A stretch of DNA of 58,009 nt from Candidatus Desulfosporosinus nitrosoreducens (GTDB lineage Bacteria > Bacillota > Desulfitobacteriia > Desulfitobacteriales > Desulfitobacteriaceae). A program made the position numbers and the translations under genes. Positions 57,889 through 58,009 of this stretch are shown here, piece by piece (position 1 is the stretch's first letter; each line of letters starts with the position of its first letter). The stretch spans positions 1 through 58,009 of the forward strand of contig NZ_JAVHUW010000024.1 of assembly GCF_030954495.1 (NCBI RefSeq), given 5' to 3'. Below the pieces are notes generated by a model. That model was not told the origin of the DNA, ran no database searches, and saw nothing but the letters and a program-made list of their open reading frames with translations.

Positions 57889-58009
57889 ATGGCTACAAGA
57901 GATGATCTCGTTGCCTTAGGCATGGTCGAAACCCGGGGAGTCGTCGGGGCTATTGAAGCGGCCGATGCCATGGTCAAAGCAGCGAATGTAACCTTAATCG
58001 GCAAAGTCA
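57889..58009 (+). CDS. eutM: BMC-domain shell protein, N-terminal part (3' end outside window)
   Basis: The first 40 residues of a hexameric microcompartment shell protein: [20 protein letters not shown] is the start of a EutM/PduA-type BMC domain. ATG after AAAGGAGA, 57 bp after eutC. A seven-residue extension (ATRDDLV) precedes the usual start. EutM and PduA cannot be separated from this fragment. Confidence 0.85.
   Translation, partial: MATRDDLVALGMVETRGVVGAIEAADAMVKAANVTLIGKV

Noticed and set aside
1..58009. CRISPR arrays, tRNA or rRNA genes, transposases, phage genes
   Set aside because: No regularly spaced repeats, tRNA-like T-arm sequences or transposase-like proteins were seen on reading both strands; a tRNA or Rfam scan was not possible here.

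Overview
The window reads as chromosome of an anaerobic, sulfate-reducing member of the Clostridia, most like Desulfosporosinus or a close relative (Peptococcaceae). The first bases are the 3' end of a dissimilatory APS reductase alpha subunit gene. Strong AGGAGG-type ribosome binding sites, GTG/TTG starts, U-tailed terminators, AT-rich spacers and an EutV/EutW-type ethanolamine operon all fit. The genus is an inference. I saw no rRNA, tRNA, CRISPR array or intact insertion sequence.

Region 1 (1-16.1 kb) is a sulfur-oxyanion and stress island. After aprA come a split chromate-type transporter, two SulP sulfate permeases, a TauE/SafE exporter with a small membrane partner, four paralogous universal stress proteins (USPs) and three paralogues of an unnamed ~206-residue protein that may have a uracil-DNA-glycosylase-like fold. 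Five of the long spacers carry the same ~45-bp promoter-like box (727, 3406, 5771, 8763, 12238), so these genes look like one regulon. The spacers also hold micro-ORFs, a decayed gene start and a repeated minus-strand promoter/hairpin unit. An acetate/succinate-type transporter on the minus strand closes the region.

Region 2 (16.8-29.8 kb) is a sigma-54 controlled acid-activation and beta-oxidation cluster: PrpR-like activator, soluble chemoreceptor-like protein, type III CoA-transferase, MFS transporter, acyl-CoA dehydrogenase, 3-hydroxyacyl-CoA dehydrogenase, enoyl-CoA hydratase, thiolase and a second, PAS-containing sigma-54 activator. Two near-consensus -24/-12 promoters precede the CoA-transferase and the dehydrogenase gene.

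Region 3 (30-43.3 kb) is mixed housekeeping and stress: hotdog thioesterase, M29 aminopeptidase, cupin, a TerD/zinc-ribbon/TerB fusion, a DMT exporter, an ArsC-like protein, a YceG-like protein with three repeats, TelA, MarR plus an old-yellow-enzyme family reductase, and an HPP membrane protein with a USP behind a CRP/FNR-type site. A 122-bp structured repeat occurs at 28022 and 34041.

Region 4 (43.4-50.4 kb) carries a topoisomerase IV-like parE/parC pair, a small unknown protein and an LtaS-type sulfatase.

Region 5 (50.4 kb to the end) is an ethanolamine microcompartment operon: eutS, eutP, eutW, eutV, an APC permease in place of EutH, eutB, eutC and the start of a shell protein gene. Two terminator-bearing leaders share a 14-nt element and probably respond to the EutV antiterminator.
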